DNA from: Mesorhizobium ciceri WSM4083
Lineage (GTDB): Bacteria; Pseudomonadota; Alphaproteobacteria; Rhizobiales; Rhizobiaceae
Direction: 5' to 3'
DNA: 64,000 bases
Assembly (NCBI RefSeq): GCF_000519305.1
Contig: NZ_KI912610.1
Span: forward strand, 342,862-406,861
In this document: positions 7,477 to 15,525 of the stretch, one piece after another
How positions within the stretch are numbered: position 1 is the stretch's first letter
How the letters are laid out: each line of letters begins with the position of its first letter
Notes under the pieces: model-generated
What the model was told of the DNA's origin: nothing
The model's database searches: none
The model's input: only the letters and a program-made list of their open reading frames with translations
Translations under genes and position numbers: made by a program

Positions 7477-8301
7477 TCACCCCTTGACCCCGCCGGCGGT
7501 TAGGCCGGAGACGATCTTGCGCTGGAAGATCAGCACCAGCACCACCAGCGGCACCGTGACGATCACCGAGGCGGCCATGATGTTGCCCCATGGGATCTCG
7601 AACTGCGAATTGCCGGAGAGCAGCGCGATCGCCACCGGCACGGTCCGCTGTGCGTTGTTGGAGGTGAAGGTCAGCGCGAACAGGAACTCGTTCCACGCGC
7701 CGATGAAGGCCAGCAGCCCGGTGGTCGCCAGCGCCGGCCACATCAGCGGCAGGAAGACCCGGGTGATGATGATCCACGGCGTCGCGCCGTCGAGGATCGC
7801 CGCCTCCTCGACTTCGACAGGCAGGTCGCGGACGAAGGTGGTGAGCACCCAGACGGTGAACGGCAAGGTGAAGATCATGTAGGAGAAGATCAGCGCGAAC
7901 AGCGAATTGTAGAGGCCGAACATGCGGACCAGTTCGAACAGCCCGGCCAGCAGCGCCACCTGCGGGAACATCGACACCGACAGGATGATGAACAGCAGGG
8001 CCGAGCGGCCGCGGAATCGAATACGCGCCAGAGCGTAGGCTGATGTGACGCCGAGCAACAGCGAAAGGGCAACCACCCCGCCCGAGACGAAGAGCGAGTT
8101 CAGCAAATTGCGCACGAAGCTGCCTTCGGTCAGCACATTCCGGTAGTTGGCGAGACTGATCGTTGTCGGCCACAGATCGGCCCGGAACAGCTCAGTCCCC
8201 GATTTCAGGCTGGTGACGATGGCGTAATAGAACGGAAACACGGCGACGAAGACGATTGCCCCGACCAGCAGATAAAAGGCCGTGCGCTTCACGATCCACA
8301 T
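7477..8301 (-). CDS. Sugar ABC transporter permease, MalG type (CUT1 family)
   Basis: A 274-residue inner-membrane protein with six helices. The ABC-permease EAA loop is visible near residues 170-190 (EEAAILDGATPWIIITRVFLP), the site that contacts the ATPase. It is the second permease of a binding-protein-dependent importer of the carbohydrate uptake 1 type. It is the last gene of a three-gene minus-strand operon; its ATG at 8301 follows the upstream stop by one base, so the two are coupled. No ATPase gene follows. Confidence 0.92.
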   Translation of the reverse strand: MWIVKRTAFYLLVGAIVFVAVFPFYYAIVTSLKSGTELFRADLWPTTISLANYRNVLTEGSFVRNLLNSLFVSGGVVALSLLLGVTSAYALARIRFRGRSALLFIILSVSMFPQVALLAGLFELVRMFGLYNSLFALIFSYMIFTLPFTVWVLTTFVRDLPVEVEEAAILDGATPWIIITRVFLPLMWPALATTGLLAFIGAWNEFLFALTFTSNNAQRTVPVAIALLSGNSQFEIPWGNIMAASVIVTVPLVVLVLIFQRKIVSGLTAGGVKG

Positions 8302-8302
8302 G

Positions 8303-9262
8303 TCAGCGGCCTCCGTCCAGGCTTATCCGGCCGATCCGGATGGTGACGATGGTGAGCAGAGCGAGGATCAGGAAGAGCAAGGTCGAGGCGGCGGAGCCAT
8401 AGGCGAACTTGTCGAACTCGAACAGGTTCTCGCGGGCGAACACCGACATCGACTTGGTGTGCACATTGTTGGGCGTCAGCACATAGATCAGGTCGAAGAT
8501 GCGCAGCGCGTCGAGCGCGCGGAAGATCACGGCCACCATCAGCGCCGGGCGGATGAGCGGCAAGGTCACCCGCCAGAAGATCTGCCAGGGGTTGGCGCCG
8601 TCGAGCTTGGCGACCTCTATGATCTCCCTCGGCAGCATCTGCAGCGCGGCCAGGATGAGCAGCGTCATGAACGGCGTCGCCTTCCAGATATCGACGATGA
8701 GGACGGCCGCCATCGCCGTGTCGGCGTTGGCCGTCCAGGCGATCTTGGTGCTGATCAGGCCGAGGTTGAGCAGCACGACATTGATGATGCCGAACTGGTC
8801 GTTGAGCATCCATTGCCACATCTTCGCCGAGACGATCGTCGGGATCGCCCAGGGGATCAGGATCGCTGCCCTGACGATGCCGCGGCCAGCGAATTCCGCG
8901 TTGAGAACCAGGGCAATGATCGTGCCGAGGATGGTCTCGCAGGTCACCGAAATCACGGTGAAACGCACCGTGTTCCAGACGGCACGCCACCAGACCGGAT
9001 CGACGAGCAGCCCGTCATGGAGGGTCCGGCCGCTCGGCATGTGCAGCACCGAGAAATAATTGGCGAAGCCGACCCATTGGCGCGCGTCGAGGTCGGCCAG
9101 CGAGGCGTCGGTGAAGCTGAAATAGACCGTGCGGGCAAGCGGCCAGCCGGCCGCCGCGGCGAGCACCAGCAGCATTGGCGCCAGGAAAAGCCACGCCGAG
9201 CGAACGCGCTGTGCCCTCAACGAGTGCGCGGCCCTGGCTGTTTCCGGTTCTGTCCTTGTCAT
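8303..9262 (-). CDS. Sugar ABC transporter permease, MalF/UgpA type (CUT1 family)
   Basis: A 319-residue inner-membrane permease with six helices after a basic cytoplasmic start. The EAA loop reads EIIEVAKLDGANPWQIFWRV near residues 215-235. It pairs with the MalG-type permease to form the membrane channel of a CUT1 importer for oligosaccharides or polyols. The insertion WWRAVWNTVRFTV before the second helix is usual for trehalose/maltose-type MalF proteins of rhizobia. It is 46 bases downstream of the binding-protein gene. Confidence 0.92.
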   Translation of the reverse strand: MTRTEPETARAAHSLRAQRVRSAWLFLAPMLLVLAAAAGWPLARTVYFSFTDASLADLDARQWVGFANYFSVLHMPSGRTLHDGLLVDPVWWRAVWNTVRFTVISVTCETILGTIIALVLNAEFAGRGIVRAAILIPWAIPTIVSAKMWQWMLNDQFGIINVVLLNLGLISTKIAWTANADTAMAAVLIVDIWKATPFMTLLILAALQMLPREIIEVAKLDGANPWQIFWRVTLPLIRPALMVAVIFRALDALRIFDLIYVLTPNNVHTKSMSVFARENLFEFDKFAYGSAASTLLFLILALLTIVTIRIGRISLDGGR

Positions 9263-9308
9263 CTCGCTCCGCTCGTTGCGATCGCGCCGGCCGGCTGTCC
9301 CAGTATCG

Positions 9309-10577
9309 TCACCAGCCTCGGCCCTTCAGCCTAGTCAGTGTCGCTTCGAGGTCGGCCAGATTGTCGGCGGCAGTGCCGTCGCCCGAGAGCGTGTTGTGAA
9401 CGGCGTTCCAGAACTGGCTCGACGCCTCGTTGTATTTGATCCTGGTCGCGGCCGAGGGGCGCGGCACCGCATCGAGAAATATCTGCTTCCAGCGCGGAAT
9501 AATCGGGTGCTCCCTGGCAATGTCGGCATCGTCATACAGCGCCTGGATGGTCGGCAGGTTGGACGTCTTCAGCGCGCGGTATTTCTGCATCGCAGGCGAG
9601 GCGATGAACTTGACCAGCCCGATCGCGGCATCCGGATGCTTCGAATATTTGGAGACGGCGAGGTTCCAGCCGCCCAGGGTTGCTACCGGCCGGGCGCCCT
9701 CGCCCGTGCCGGCCGGCAGTGGCGCCACGTCGAACTTGCCCTTGATCGGCGAGCCCTCGCCGTTGCCGAGCGCGTAGGCATAGGGCCAGTTGCGCATGAA
9801 CACGGCGTTGCCTGTCTGCCAGACGCCGCGCGATTCCTCTTCCTGGTAGGCAAGCACGCCGGGCGGCGCGATGGTCCCGACCCAGCCCTTGACCATGTCG
9901 AGCACCGCCGCCGCTTTTGGATTGTTGATGGAGATGGAGCCGTCCGGCTCGATGATCTGGCCGCCGCCATTCGACATCACCCATTCGAGCGCGTCGCAGG
10001 TCAGCCCCTCATAGGCATTGCCCTGAAAGACGAAGCCCCAGATATCCCGATTGCCGGCCGCGCGCTCCTTGTCCATGACCAGCCTGGCGGTGTCCGCCAG
10101 TTCCTTCCAGGTGGCCGGCACCTTGGCGCCATATTTGTCGAGGAGATCCTTGCGGTAGTAGAGCGCCGGCGCATCGGTGAAGATCGGCAAGGCGACGAGC
10201 TTGCCGTTGACGGTCTGCGACTGGATGATCGACGGGAAATGCTCAGCCACGATGTCCTTGGTCGCCGCGGTCAAATCGACGAGTTGCCTGGCAAGCTGCG
10301 GCGCCCAGATCACATCAGTCTGGTAGACGTCGATGTCGCTGTTTCCCGCGGCGAGCCAAAGCCGGTACTGGCCGAACTGGTCGGTCCCGGACGTCGGCAT
10401 GACGACGATGCCGACCTTGTTGCCGCTGTCTTTCTCGTAACGGTCGAGGATCTCGCGCAGCACCTTGATGCCGTCGCCTGTATCGCCCGACACCATCGAC
10501 AGCTCGACTCCCCGCGCCGGCGTGCCAACCAGCATGGCGGCGACGCCAAGCGCCAGGAATGCGTGAGAAAACTTCAT
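9309..10577 (-). CDS. Periplasmic sugar-binding protein of a CUT1 ABC transporter
   Basis: A 422-residue extracellular solute-binding protein, family 1. It has a signal peptide at residues 1-23, then VELSMVSGDTGDGIKVLREI opening the first lobe and DVYQTDVIWAPQLARQLVDL after it. The hinge and second-lobe marks are LPIFTDAPALYYRKDLLDKY, WEFVFQG-like WGFVFQGNAYEGL and NWPYAY. The pattern recalls trehalose/maltose-binding proteins such as ThuE, but the ligand cannot be fixed from sequence. It is first gene of the operon. About 130 bases of leader separate it from the repeat element at 10709. Confidence 0.9.
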   Translation of the reverse strand: MKFSHAFLALGVAAMLVGTPARGVELSMVSGDTGDGIKVLREILDRYEKDSGNKVGIVVMPTSGTDQFGQYRLWLAAGNSDIDVYQTDVIWAPQLARQLVDLTAATKDIVAEHFPSIIQSQTVNGKLVALPIFTDAPALYYRKDLLDKYGAKVPATWKELADTARLVMDKERAAGNRDIWGFVFQGNAYEGLTCDALEWVMSNGGGQIIEPDGSISINNPKAAAVLDMVKGWVGTIAPPGVLAYQEEESRGVWQTGNAVFMRNWPYAYALGNGEGSPIKGKFDVAPLPAGTGEGARPVATLGGWNLAVSKYSKHPDAAIGLVKFIASPAMQKYRALKTSNLPTIQALYDDADIAREHPIIPRWKQIFLDAVPRPSAATRIKYNEASSQFWNAVHNTLSGDGTAADNLADLEATLTRLKGRGW

Positions 10578-10708
10578 GGTGGTGGATGTCCCTCCGCGGC
10601 CGGAACGGAAAACCCTCCCACCCGCCGGCAGCTTGTCAGACCCTCACCTCCCATTGAATGCGAAGCGGCGCTTTGGGTTCCCAAATCGCGCGGATGTACT
10701 GCCGCCCT

Positions 10709-10878
10709 GGAGACTGTTTCGAAATTCGCTCTGGCGAGCCATATGGTGGTGGTTTGGAGACTCGGAGCGCAGCGTACTTTTGGGTAGGTGAGCTCAGTTC
10801 TACTGCGTCGCAGTAGAACTAGGGAAGCGCAGAAAACGCCATCAGATGGCCGCCAGAGTAGAATTTCCAACAGTCTCT
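10709..10878. repeat. Composite palindromic repeat, copy A (conserved hairpin core, own arms)
   Basis: Outer arms 10709-10756 and 10841-10878 are inverted (GAGACTGTTTCGAAATTC against its reverse complement). Between them, 10757-10840 closely matches 15405-15488: both contain the hairpin GTTCTACTGCGT.GCAGTAGAAC and the flanking AGCGTACTT and TAGGGAA.CGCAG. The outer arms of the two copies are unrelated in sequence. It fills most of the gap 10578-10877. Confidence 0.75.
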
Positions 10879-11366
10879 TAGCCTTCCCAGGCGACAGGCA
10901 TCATCCCCAGCCGCTCATAGAGCCGGACGGCGGCGGGATTCTCGACCGTGTTGGTCTTGAGGTCGACATGATCGGCGCCGCGTTCGCGAAAAACGGCGAA
11001 GGCGTGCCACATCAGCGCTTCGGCAACACCCTTGCCGCGCGCCTCGGGATGAACGGCAAGATCCTTGACGAAGGCGCGGGTCCAGCACAGCGCCGCCGCC
11101 GCCAGCCGGCCCTTGGCGTCGATGACGAGGAAGCACAGCGCCGGGTCGAATTCGGGATCGTCGGCGATGCGCGGCCACCACTCGTCGAACGGACCATCGG
11201 CGCCGTCGTCGAACACCTCGGTCAAAAGCGCATGAAGGGGTAGCGCATCACCGGGCTCGAAGCTGCGCATGACAAAGCCGTCGGGCCAGTGCGGCGGAAC
11301 CAGCGTCTCGTCGAGGATCTTGCGCAGCCGGATGTCGTCTAAAGCCGGCGGGCGCGGTTCAGGCAT
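10878..11366 (-). CDS. GNAT family N-acetyltransferase
   Basis: A 162-residue acyl-CoA N-acyltransferase. Motif A, the acetyl-CoA pyrophosphate-binding loop, is visible as VKDLAVHPEARGKGVAEAL at about residues 104-122, and the C-terminal half has NPAAVRLYERLGM, the usual motif B. The acceptor is unknown. Its stop codon overlaps the edge of repeat copy A. The start at 11366 is 5 bases after the stop of the transglycosylase gene, so the two are cotranscribed. Confidence 0.88.
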   Translation of the reverse strand: MPEPRPPALDDIRLRKILDETLVPPHWPDGFVMRSFEPGDALPLHALLTEVFDDGADGPFDEWWPRIADDPEFDPALCFLVIDAKGRLAAAALCWTRAFVKDLAVHPEARGKGVAEALMWHAFAVFRERGADHVDLKTNTVENPAAVRLYERLGMMPVAWEG

Positions 11367-11371
11367 CGCGC

Positions 11372-12274
11372 TCAGGCGTCGGGCTGCAGGCGGCGGCGCT
11401 GGCGGTCGCGGCCAAGGCCGGTCGCCTCGAGCAGGCCCTTGCGCTTGGCGTCGTAATAATAGCCGGTCTGGTAGAGCCAGTCGGCCTTCTTGGCGTTGCC
11501 GCCGGCCACCAGCCAGGCGCCGCGCAGATATTTGACCGCGTATTTCAGATTGGTCTCGGCGTCGAACAGGCCCTTGGCCGGCCCGTCATAGCCCATGCCG
11601 CGCGCCGTCGCGTGTTTGATCTGCATCAGCCCCCAATGGCCGTTGTTGTAGGCTTTCGGGTTGAAGGTGCTCTCGCGGTTGACGACATGGCGCACCAGAT
11701 CCACCGGCACCTGATAGATCACGGCATATTTTTCGATCAGCCGCTCGACATCGCCGCGCACTCCCGTCGCGCGTTCTTCGATCGGCCCGACGGGACCCTG
11801 CACCAGGGCAGCCGGGTTCTGCGGCACGACATAGGCGATCTGCTGGACGCCGGGCATGCGGTCGCCCTTGGCGGTCGCCGGCACGATGAGCCCTGCGGTC
11901 GTATAGGTCTCGGCGGCCTTGACCGGCTCGCTTGCATTTGCCGGCGGCGGCGCCTGCCAGGCATTGGCGGTCATCACCGCGGGCACGGCGGGTGCCGCCG
12001 GTGTCGATCCGGCGAAAGCGGCGGTCGCGGCAGCCGGCTGTGCGGCGGGATCGAGCGGCAGCTCGGCCGTTTGAACGGGGAGGATCCCTGATGATTCCGG
12101 CAGCACCGAAACCGTCTCCGGCAGAGGCACTGTGAAGCCGGCATCAGCGCCGGCGGCGGTCGCTGTTTCGGTTAGAGCGGGCGCGGATTTCATCTGCGAG
12201 GTCGACGTGCAGCCGCTGATGCCGGCGGCAGCGAGGATCACGCCGATCGCGATAAGGTTGAGTTTTGCTGGCAA
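11372..12274 (-). CDS. Lytic transglycosylase, SLT domain lipoprotein
   Basis: A 300-residue lipoprotein. The signal peptide ends in the lipobox ISGC (Cys22). A low-complexity Ala/Pro/Thr region runs to about residue 165, then a soluble-lytic-transglycosylase domain to about 275. The catalytic Glu is E201 in NRESTFNP, followed by GLMQI at 215-219 and the NLKYAVKYLRG helix. It cleaves the MurNAc-GlcNAc bond of peptidoglycan from the periplasmic face of the outer or inner membrane. It is upstream in an operon with the GNAT gene. Confidence 0.92.
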   Translation of the reverse strand: MPAKLNLIAIGVILAAAGISGCTSTSQMKSAPALTETATAAGADAGFTVPLPETVSVLPESSGILPVQTAELPLDPAAQPAAATAAFAGSTPAAPAVPAVMTANAWQAPPPANASEPVKAAETYTTAGLIVPATAKGDRMPGVQQIAYVVPQNPAALVQGPVGPIEERATGVRGDVERLIEKYAVIYQVPVDLVRHVVNRESTFNPKAYNNGHWGLMQIKHATARGMGYDGPAKGLFDAETNLKYAVKYLRGAWLVAGGNAKKADWLYQTGYYYDAKRKGLLEATGLGRDRQRRRLQPDA

Positions 12275-12455
12275 GCCGCGCTCGGGTCCGGTTTGTCGGG
12301 TTGTTAAGAAATCCCTTACACCAGCGATTCAGGCCGGGCAATCGGGGCGATCAGGTGGTTTTCGGGTGGCGAGACTTGAGGCGTGATGCCATATTGTTCC
12401 GGATATGTACTGGGACGAATCCCGGTTTTCGCCACTTTGCGGGAAGGAACGCATC

Positions 12456-13025
12456 ATGGTCACGACAGCTTCGATCACGGCCGGCCACGCAGTGTTAGAA
12501 ACAGTGATCGGTTTCATGGGCATTGCCTGGAGCGAAAAGGGCCTGATCCGGCTCTGCCTGCCCGAACGCAGCCGCGAAGCGGTGGAACGGCGCCTGCTGC
12601 GCCATGGCGGCGTTTCCAGCGCCACGGCGCAGCCGCCATGGGTGGTCGAGCTGATCGCGTCGATCAAGGCCTATGCGGGGGGCGAGGACGTCGATTTCTC
12701 CGCCGTGCCGGTCGATCTCGACGGCGTCGACGGTTTCCGCCTCGCCATTTACGACGCGGCGCGAAAACTCTCCTTCGGCGAAACCACCACCTATGGCGAG
12801 CTGGCCAAGACCGCCGGCCATGCCGGGCTCGCCCGCGAGACCGGGGCGGCGCTTGGCGCCAATCCGGTGCCGCTGGTCATCCCTTGCCATCGCATCCTTG
12901 CCGCCGGCGGCAAGATCGGCGGCTTCTCGGCGCCGGGCGGCTCGGTCACCAAGGAAAAGATGCTGGCCATGGAAGGCGTGCGCGTCGGCCCGCCGCCGCC
13001 GGCGCAGGTGTCGTTCGGGTTTTGA
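12456..13025 (+). CDS. Methylated-DNA-[protein]-cysteine S-methyltransferase, Ogt type
   Basis: A 189-residue suicide DNA-repair protein that transfers the alkyl group from O6-alkylguanine or O4-alkylthymine to its own Cys. The active-site PCHR is at residues 143-146, so the acceptor is C144. The helix-turn-helix TTTYGELAKTAG precedes it, and GGFSAPGG follows. The ATG at 12456 has GGGAAGGAA upstream; an in-frame ATG at 12405 is less likely. The active-site motif is intact. The N-terminal domain is short and lacks Ada cysteines. Confidence 0.93.
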   Translation: MVTTASITAGHAVLETVIGFMGIAWSEKGLIRLCLPERSREAVERRLLRHGGVSSATAQPPWVVELIASIKAYAGGEDVDFSAVPVDLDGVDGFRLAIYDAARKLSFGETTTYGELAKTAGHAGLARETGAALGANPVPLVIPCHRILAAGGKIGGFSAPGGSVTKEKMLAMEGVRVGPPPPAQVSFGF

Positions 13026-13031
13026 GGCGGG

Positions 13032-13361
13032 CTAGTTGTTATGGAAGAACCGCCGGCGGAAATGCCGGTCATTGTCCGGCCGCTTGCAGTTGTAGACCGG
13101 GCAGGACTTTGTGTCGGCGCTCGGCACGTAGGCCCGTGTCCTCACCTCGCCCATGCTGCAGAATCGCTGGCTCTGCACATAGCGGTCGTAGAGCGGCAGT
13201 CCCGGCACCCGCTTCGACTGGTAGCGCAGGATGACCGCTCCCTGCCGGGCGATCGTCGCCTGAACCTTGCCGCAGCTCATACGCGTCGGGTCGTGGCGCG
13301 AGATCGCCTGAGCCTGAGCGGCGCCAAGCGTCAGGCAGGCGGCAAGCAGAATGGTTTTCAT
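13032..13361 (-). CDS. Small exported Cys-containing protein, unknown function
   Basis: A 109-residue protein with a signal peptide (residues 1-19, ending AAQAQA). The mature part contains four cysteines: MSCGKVQ, FCSMGEV, and CPVYNC. The segment CGKVQATIARQGAVILRY is one I associate with short rhizobial exported proteins of unknown role. The ATG at 13361 is preceded by GGGAGAGGA. Two disulfides are likely in the periplasm. It converges on ogt with 6 bases between the stops. Confidence 0.7.
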   Translation of the reverse strand: MKTILLAACLTLGAAQAQAISRHDPTRMSCGKVQATIARQGAVILRYQSKRVPGLPLYDRYVQSQRFCSMGEVRTRAYVPSADTKSCPVYNCKRPDNDRHFRRRFFHNN

Positions 13362-13491
13362 GGTCCTCTCCCCCAAGATCCCCTCCCAAGCGGATGTGGA
13401 TCGAACACCCACAGGCTCCGATCATCGCGACGCTCTCACGCGATTGGGGCGGCCATTGGGCAGCGCACTGATCACGGCTTTCTCACACAGT

Positions 13492-13520
13492 CTTGTTTTT
13501 TGTGCGAAACCAGCCTATAT
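13492..13520 (+). promoter_or_regulatory. Sigma-70 promoter of the cold-shock gene
   Basis: A CTTGTT -35 box, exactly 17 bases of spacer, then a CTATAT -10 box, which fits the rhizobial housekeeping consensus (CTTGAC-N17-CTATAT) except for two bases of the -35. Transcription would start near 13527 and give a leader of about 130 bases, as is normal for cspA genes. A small hairpin (CCGG..GACC) lies within the leader. Confidence 0.65.
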
Positions 13521-13657
13521 GCCTTCCATTGATATTTCGGCCGATCGATCCGGGCCTCGCGATAATCGCGTTTGCTGACGTCTATCTCCAAAATCTCGAT
13601 GCACACCGGCTGGACCTCGGTCCGGTCAATCTAAAGCAAATGTGAAGGACTATCTAA

Positions 13658-13870
13658 ATGGCAACTGGAACGGTCAAGTGGTTCAACGCCACCAAGGGCT
13701 TCGGCTTCATTCAGCCTGACGCGGGCGGCGCGGACGTTTTCGTCCACATCTCCGCTGTCGAGCGTGCTGGACTGTCGACCCTGGTCGAAGGCCAGAAGAT
13801 CAACTTCGAGATCGAGCAGGACCGTCGCACTGGCAAGTCGTCCGCTGGATCTCTGAGCAAGGCAGCCTGA
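13658..13870 (+). CDS. Cold-shock protein, CspA family
   Basis: A 70-residue single cold-shock domain (OB fold) that binds single-stranded RNA and DNA and melts RNA structure. RNP1 (KGFGFI) and RNP2 (VFVHIS) are both intact. The start [10 protein letters not shown] is canonical for alphaproteobacteria. A long leader, a clear promoter upstream and a strong terminator at 14035 make it a single-gene unit with the leader length expected for cold-responsive translation. Confidence 0.95.
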   Translation: MATGTVKWFNATKGFGFIQPDAGGADVFVHISAVERAGLSTLVEGQKINFEIEQDRRTGKSSAGSLSKAA

Positions 13871-14034
13871 TTTTGCGATAGCGCGCGCCGGGCGAGAGTT
13901 CGGGGCGCGCGGCAAGTCACGGATGTACTGACAGTCGCGCGAGAAGCGCGCTGGAGCGGAAAGACCCGACAAGCTGGATCAGCAGATAGCTGCCAGCCCG
14001 GACCGGACGCTCCCGATCAGGCTACCAAGCATGG

Positions 14035-14059
14035 AAGGCGGGATTTATCCCGCCTTTTT
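14035..14059 (+). terminator. Rho-independent terminator of the cold-shock gene
   Basis: AAGGCGGGAT-TT-ATCCCGCCTT followed by a T run. It lies about 165 bases after the stop codon, so the transcript has a long 3' tail. Confidence 0.85.
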
Positions 14060-14139
14060 GCTGTCCGGGGTTAGGTGCTGCAACCGGCGCTATAGTCCCA
14101 CCGGTGGTACTTTTAGCCTAGTAGTGGTATCATTCGGCC

Positions 14140-14340
14140 ATGACCAAGCTTGAGCAAATTGAAAAATCCGTTGCGGAACTGAGCCCTGAAGAACTGAAGG
14201 CGTTTGCTGCCTGGTTCGAAGCGCTTCGGGAGGATATGTGGGATCGGCAGATCGAGGCCGATGCGAAGGCCGGCCGATTGGATAAGCTTGCCGAACAGGC
14301 GCTGACGGACCATCGCGCTGGTCGGACGCGGCCTCTGTGA
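14140..14340 (+). CDS. Small antitoxin-like protein upstream of a RelE/ParE-type toxin
   Basis: A 66-residue charged helical protein. The segments ELSPEELKAFAAWFEALRE and WDRQIEADAKAGRLDKLAEQAL match a small rhizobial and cyanobacterial antitoxin-like family that precedes RelE-type toxins. Its stop codon overlaps the GTG start of the next gene (GTGA), the layout of a type II toxin-antitoxin operon. Function as an antitoxin is inferred from size and context. Confidence 0.7.
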   Translation: MTKLEQIEKSVAELSPEELKAFAAWFEALREDMWDRQIEADAKAGRLDKLAEQALTDHRAGRTRPL

Positions 14341-14590
14341 ATCACGTCGCCTCCCCATCGTTCTGGGAGGCTTACGAAAAACTGCCATCGGCGATCAGAG
14401 GAAAAGCGGACAGGCGTTTTGAAAGACTCCGCTCCCACCTTTTGATCCCTCGCTGCATTTCAAACAGGTCGGACGCTATTGGTCTGCGCGAGTTGACGAC
14501 AATTACCGGGCTGTTGCCACCCGCACCAACGATGATGTGATCTGGTTCTGGATCGGCACCCATGCGGACTATGATCATCTCTTGAAGTAG
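14337..14590 (+). pseudogene. RelE/ParE-superfamily toxin, disrupted by a frameshift
   Basis: Translation from the GTG at 14337 gives a toxin-like N-terminus (SFWEAYEKLPSAIRGKADRR) up to about 14438. The frame then continues as unrelated sequence to a stop at 14540. A shift at the CCTTTTGATCCC run near 14442-14450 restores the family C-terminus: DPSLHFKQVGRYWSARV, then DDVIWFWIGTHADYDHLL, ending at the TAG at 14588. One T appears to have been lost from the T run. It is a pseudogene, a sequencing error, or a slippage site; the first two are likelier. The partner gene is intact. Confidence 0.75.
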
Positions 14591-14622
14591 CCACCCATCC
14601 GCCCACCTGGCACGGGGACAAA

Positions 14623-15231
14623 CTACCCCATCCACCCGATCGGCACATGCCCCGGATCCGCTTCCACTCGGCCAAGCCAGGCCGCCACCGCCGGATAGGC
14701 GTCGAGCTGGAAGCCGCCCTGCTCTGCCGTATGCGTATAGGCATAGAGCGCGATGTCGGCGACGCTGAGCGTGCTGCCGGAAAAGAAAGCATTGTTTTCC
14801 AGATGCCTGTTCATCACGCCGAGCGCCTTGTTGCCGCGCTCCAGCGTCACCGCCAGCCGCTCCGGGGTCGCATCCCCAGCACGTTCGGGGAAGGTCAGCA
14901 GCGCCTTGCGCACGGCGATGTAGGGCTCGTGGCTGTATTGCTCGAAGAACAGCCATTGATAGACGAGCCCGCGCTCATATCTGTCGACCGGCAGGAAGCG
15001 GGTGCCTTCGGCGAGATAGAGCAGGATGGCGTTGGATTCGGCCAGCCGCCGGCCGTCCTCGAGCTCGAGCAGCGGCACCATGGCGTTCGGGTTCTTGGCG
15101 ACAAAATCGGCTTTGCGCGTATCGCCGGTGTGCGAACTCACTTCGACATTGGTAAAGCCAAGGCCAAGCTTGGCCATCAGCAGGCGCGGCTTGTAACAAT
15201 TGCCGCTGTCGATCATGCCGTAAAGTATCAT
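14623..15231 (-). CDS. Glutathione S-transferase family protein
   Basis: A 202-residue protein of the cytosolic GST fold. The thioredoxin-like N-terminal domain runs over residues 1-80, with the cis-Pro in NAMVPLLEL and the glutathione-carboxylate binding LAESNAILLYLAE. The all-helical C-terminal domain follows, with the conserved SVADIALYAYTH. The ATG at 15231 has GGGGAA upstream. The start IDSGNCYKPR places Ser or Cys in the catalytic position, so it is a Beta- or Nu-like bacterial type; the substrate is unknown. Confidence 0.88.
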   Translation of the reverse strand: MILYGMIDSGNCYKPRLLMAKLGLGFTNVEVSSHTGDTRKADFVAKNPNAMVPLLELEDGRRLAESNAILLYLAEGTRFLPVDRYERGLVYQWLFFEQYSHEPYIAVRKALLTFPERAGDATPERLAVTLERGNKALGVMNRHLENNAFFSGSTLSVADIALYAYTHTAEQGGFQLDAYPAVAAWLGRVEADPGHVPIGWMG

Positions 15232-15356
15232 GGCTGTTCCCCGGAGCACTGTCTCCGCGCGATTATCGCAGCGGCGGCGGTCTCAACCAATGATTTGTTT
15301 TGGTACGACGATCAGCGCCGCTGATGTTTGAATCGCCGAAAGTCTGAGGCCGTTGA

Positions 15357-15525
15357 AGGGCATGTTGAGATTCAGGTCAGGCCGAGCCGAAAACGGTGGG
15401 TTCCGAGAACCGGAGCGGAGCGTACTTAAGTACGTGAGCACAGTTCTACTGCGTGGCAGTAGAACTAGGGAAACGCAGGAGGCCGCCGTTTGCAGGCCGG
15501 CATCACCTGAATATCGACATGCCCT
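15357..15525. repeat. Composite palindromic repeat, copy B (conserved hairpin core, own arms)
   Basis: Outer arms 15357-15404 and 15489-15525 are inverted (AGGGCATGT..GATTCAGGT against its complement). The core at 15405-15488 is almost the same as that of copy A at 10757-10840, including the hairpin GTTCTACTGCGT.GCAGTAGAAC, and lies in the same orientation. It fills most of the space between the GST gene and the downstream EAL gene. Confidence 0.75.
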
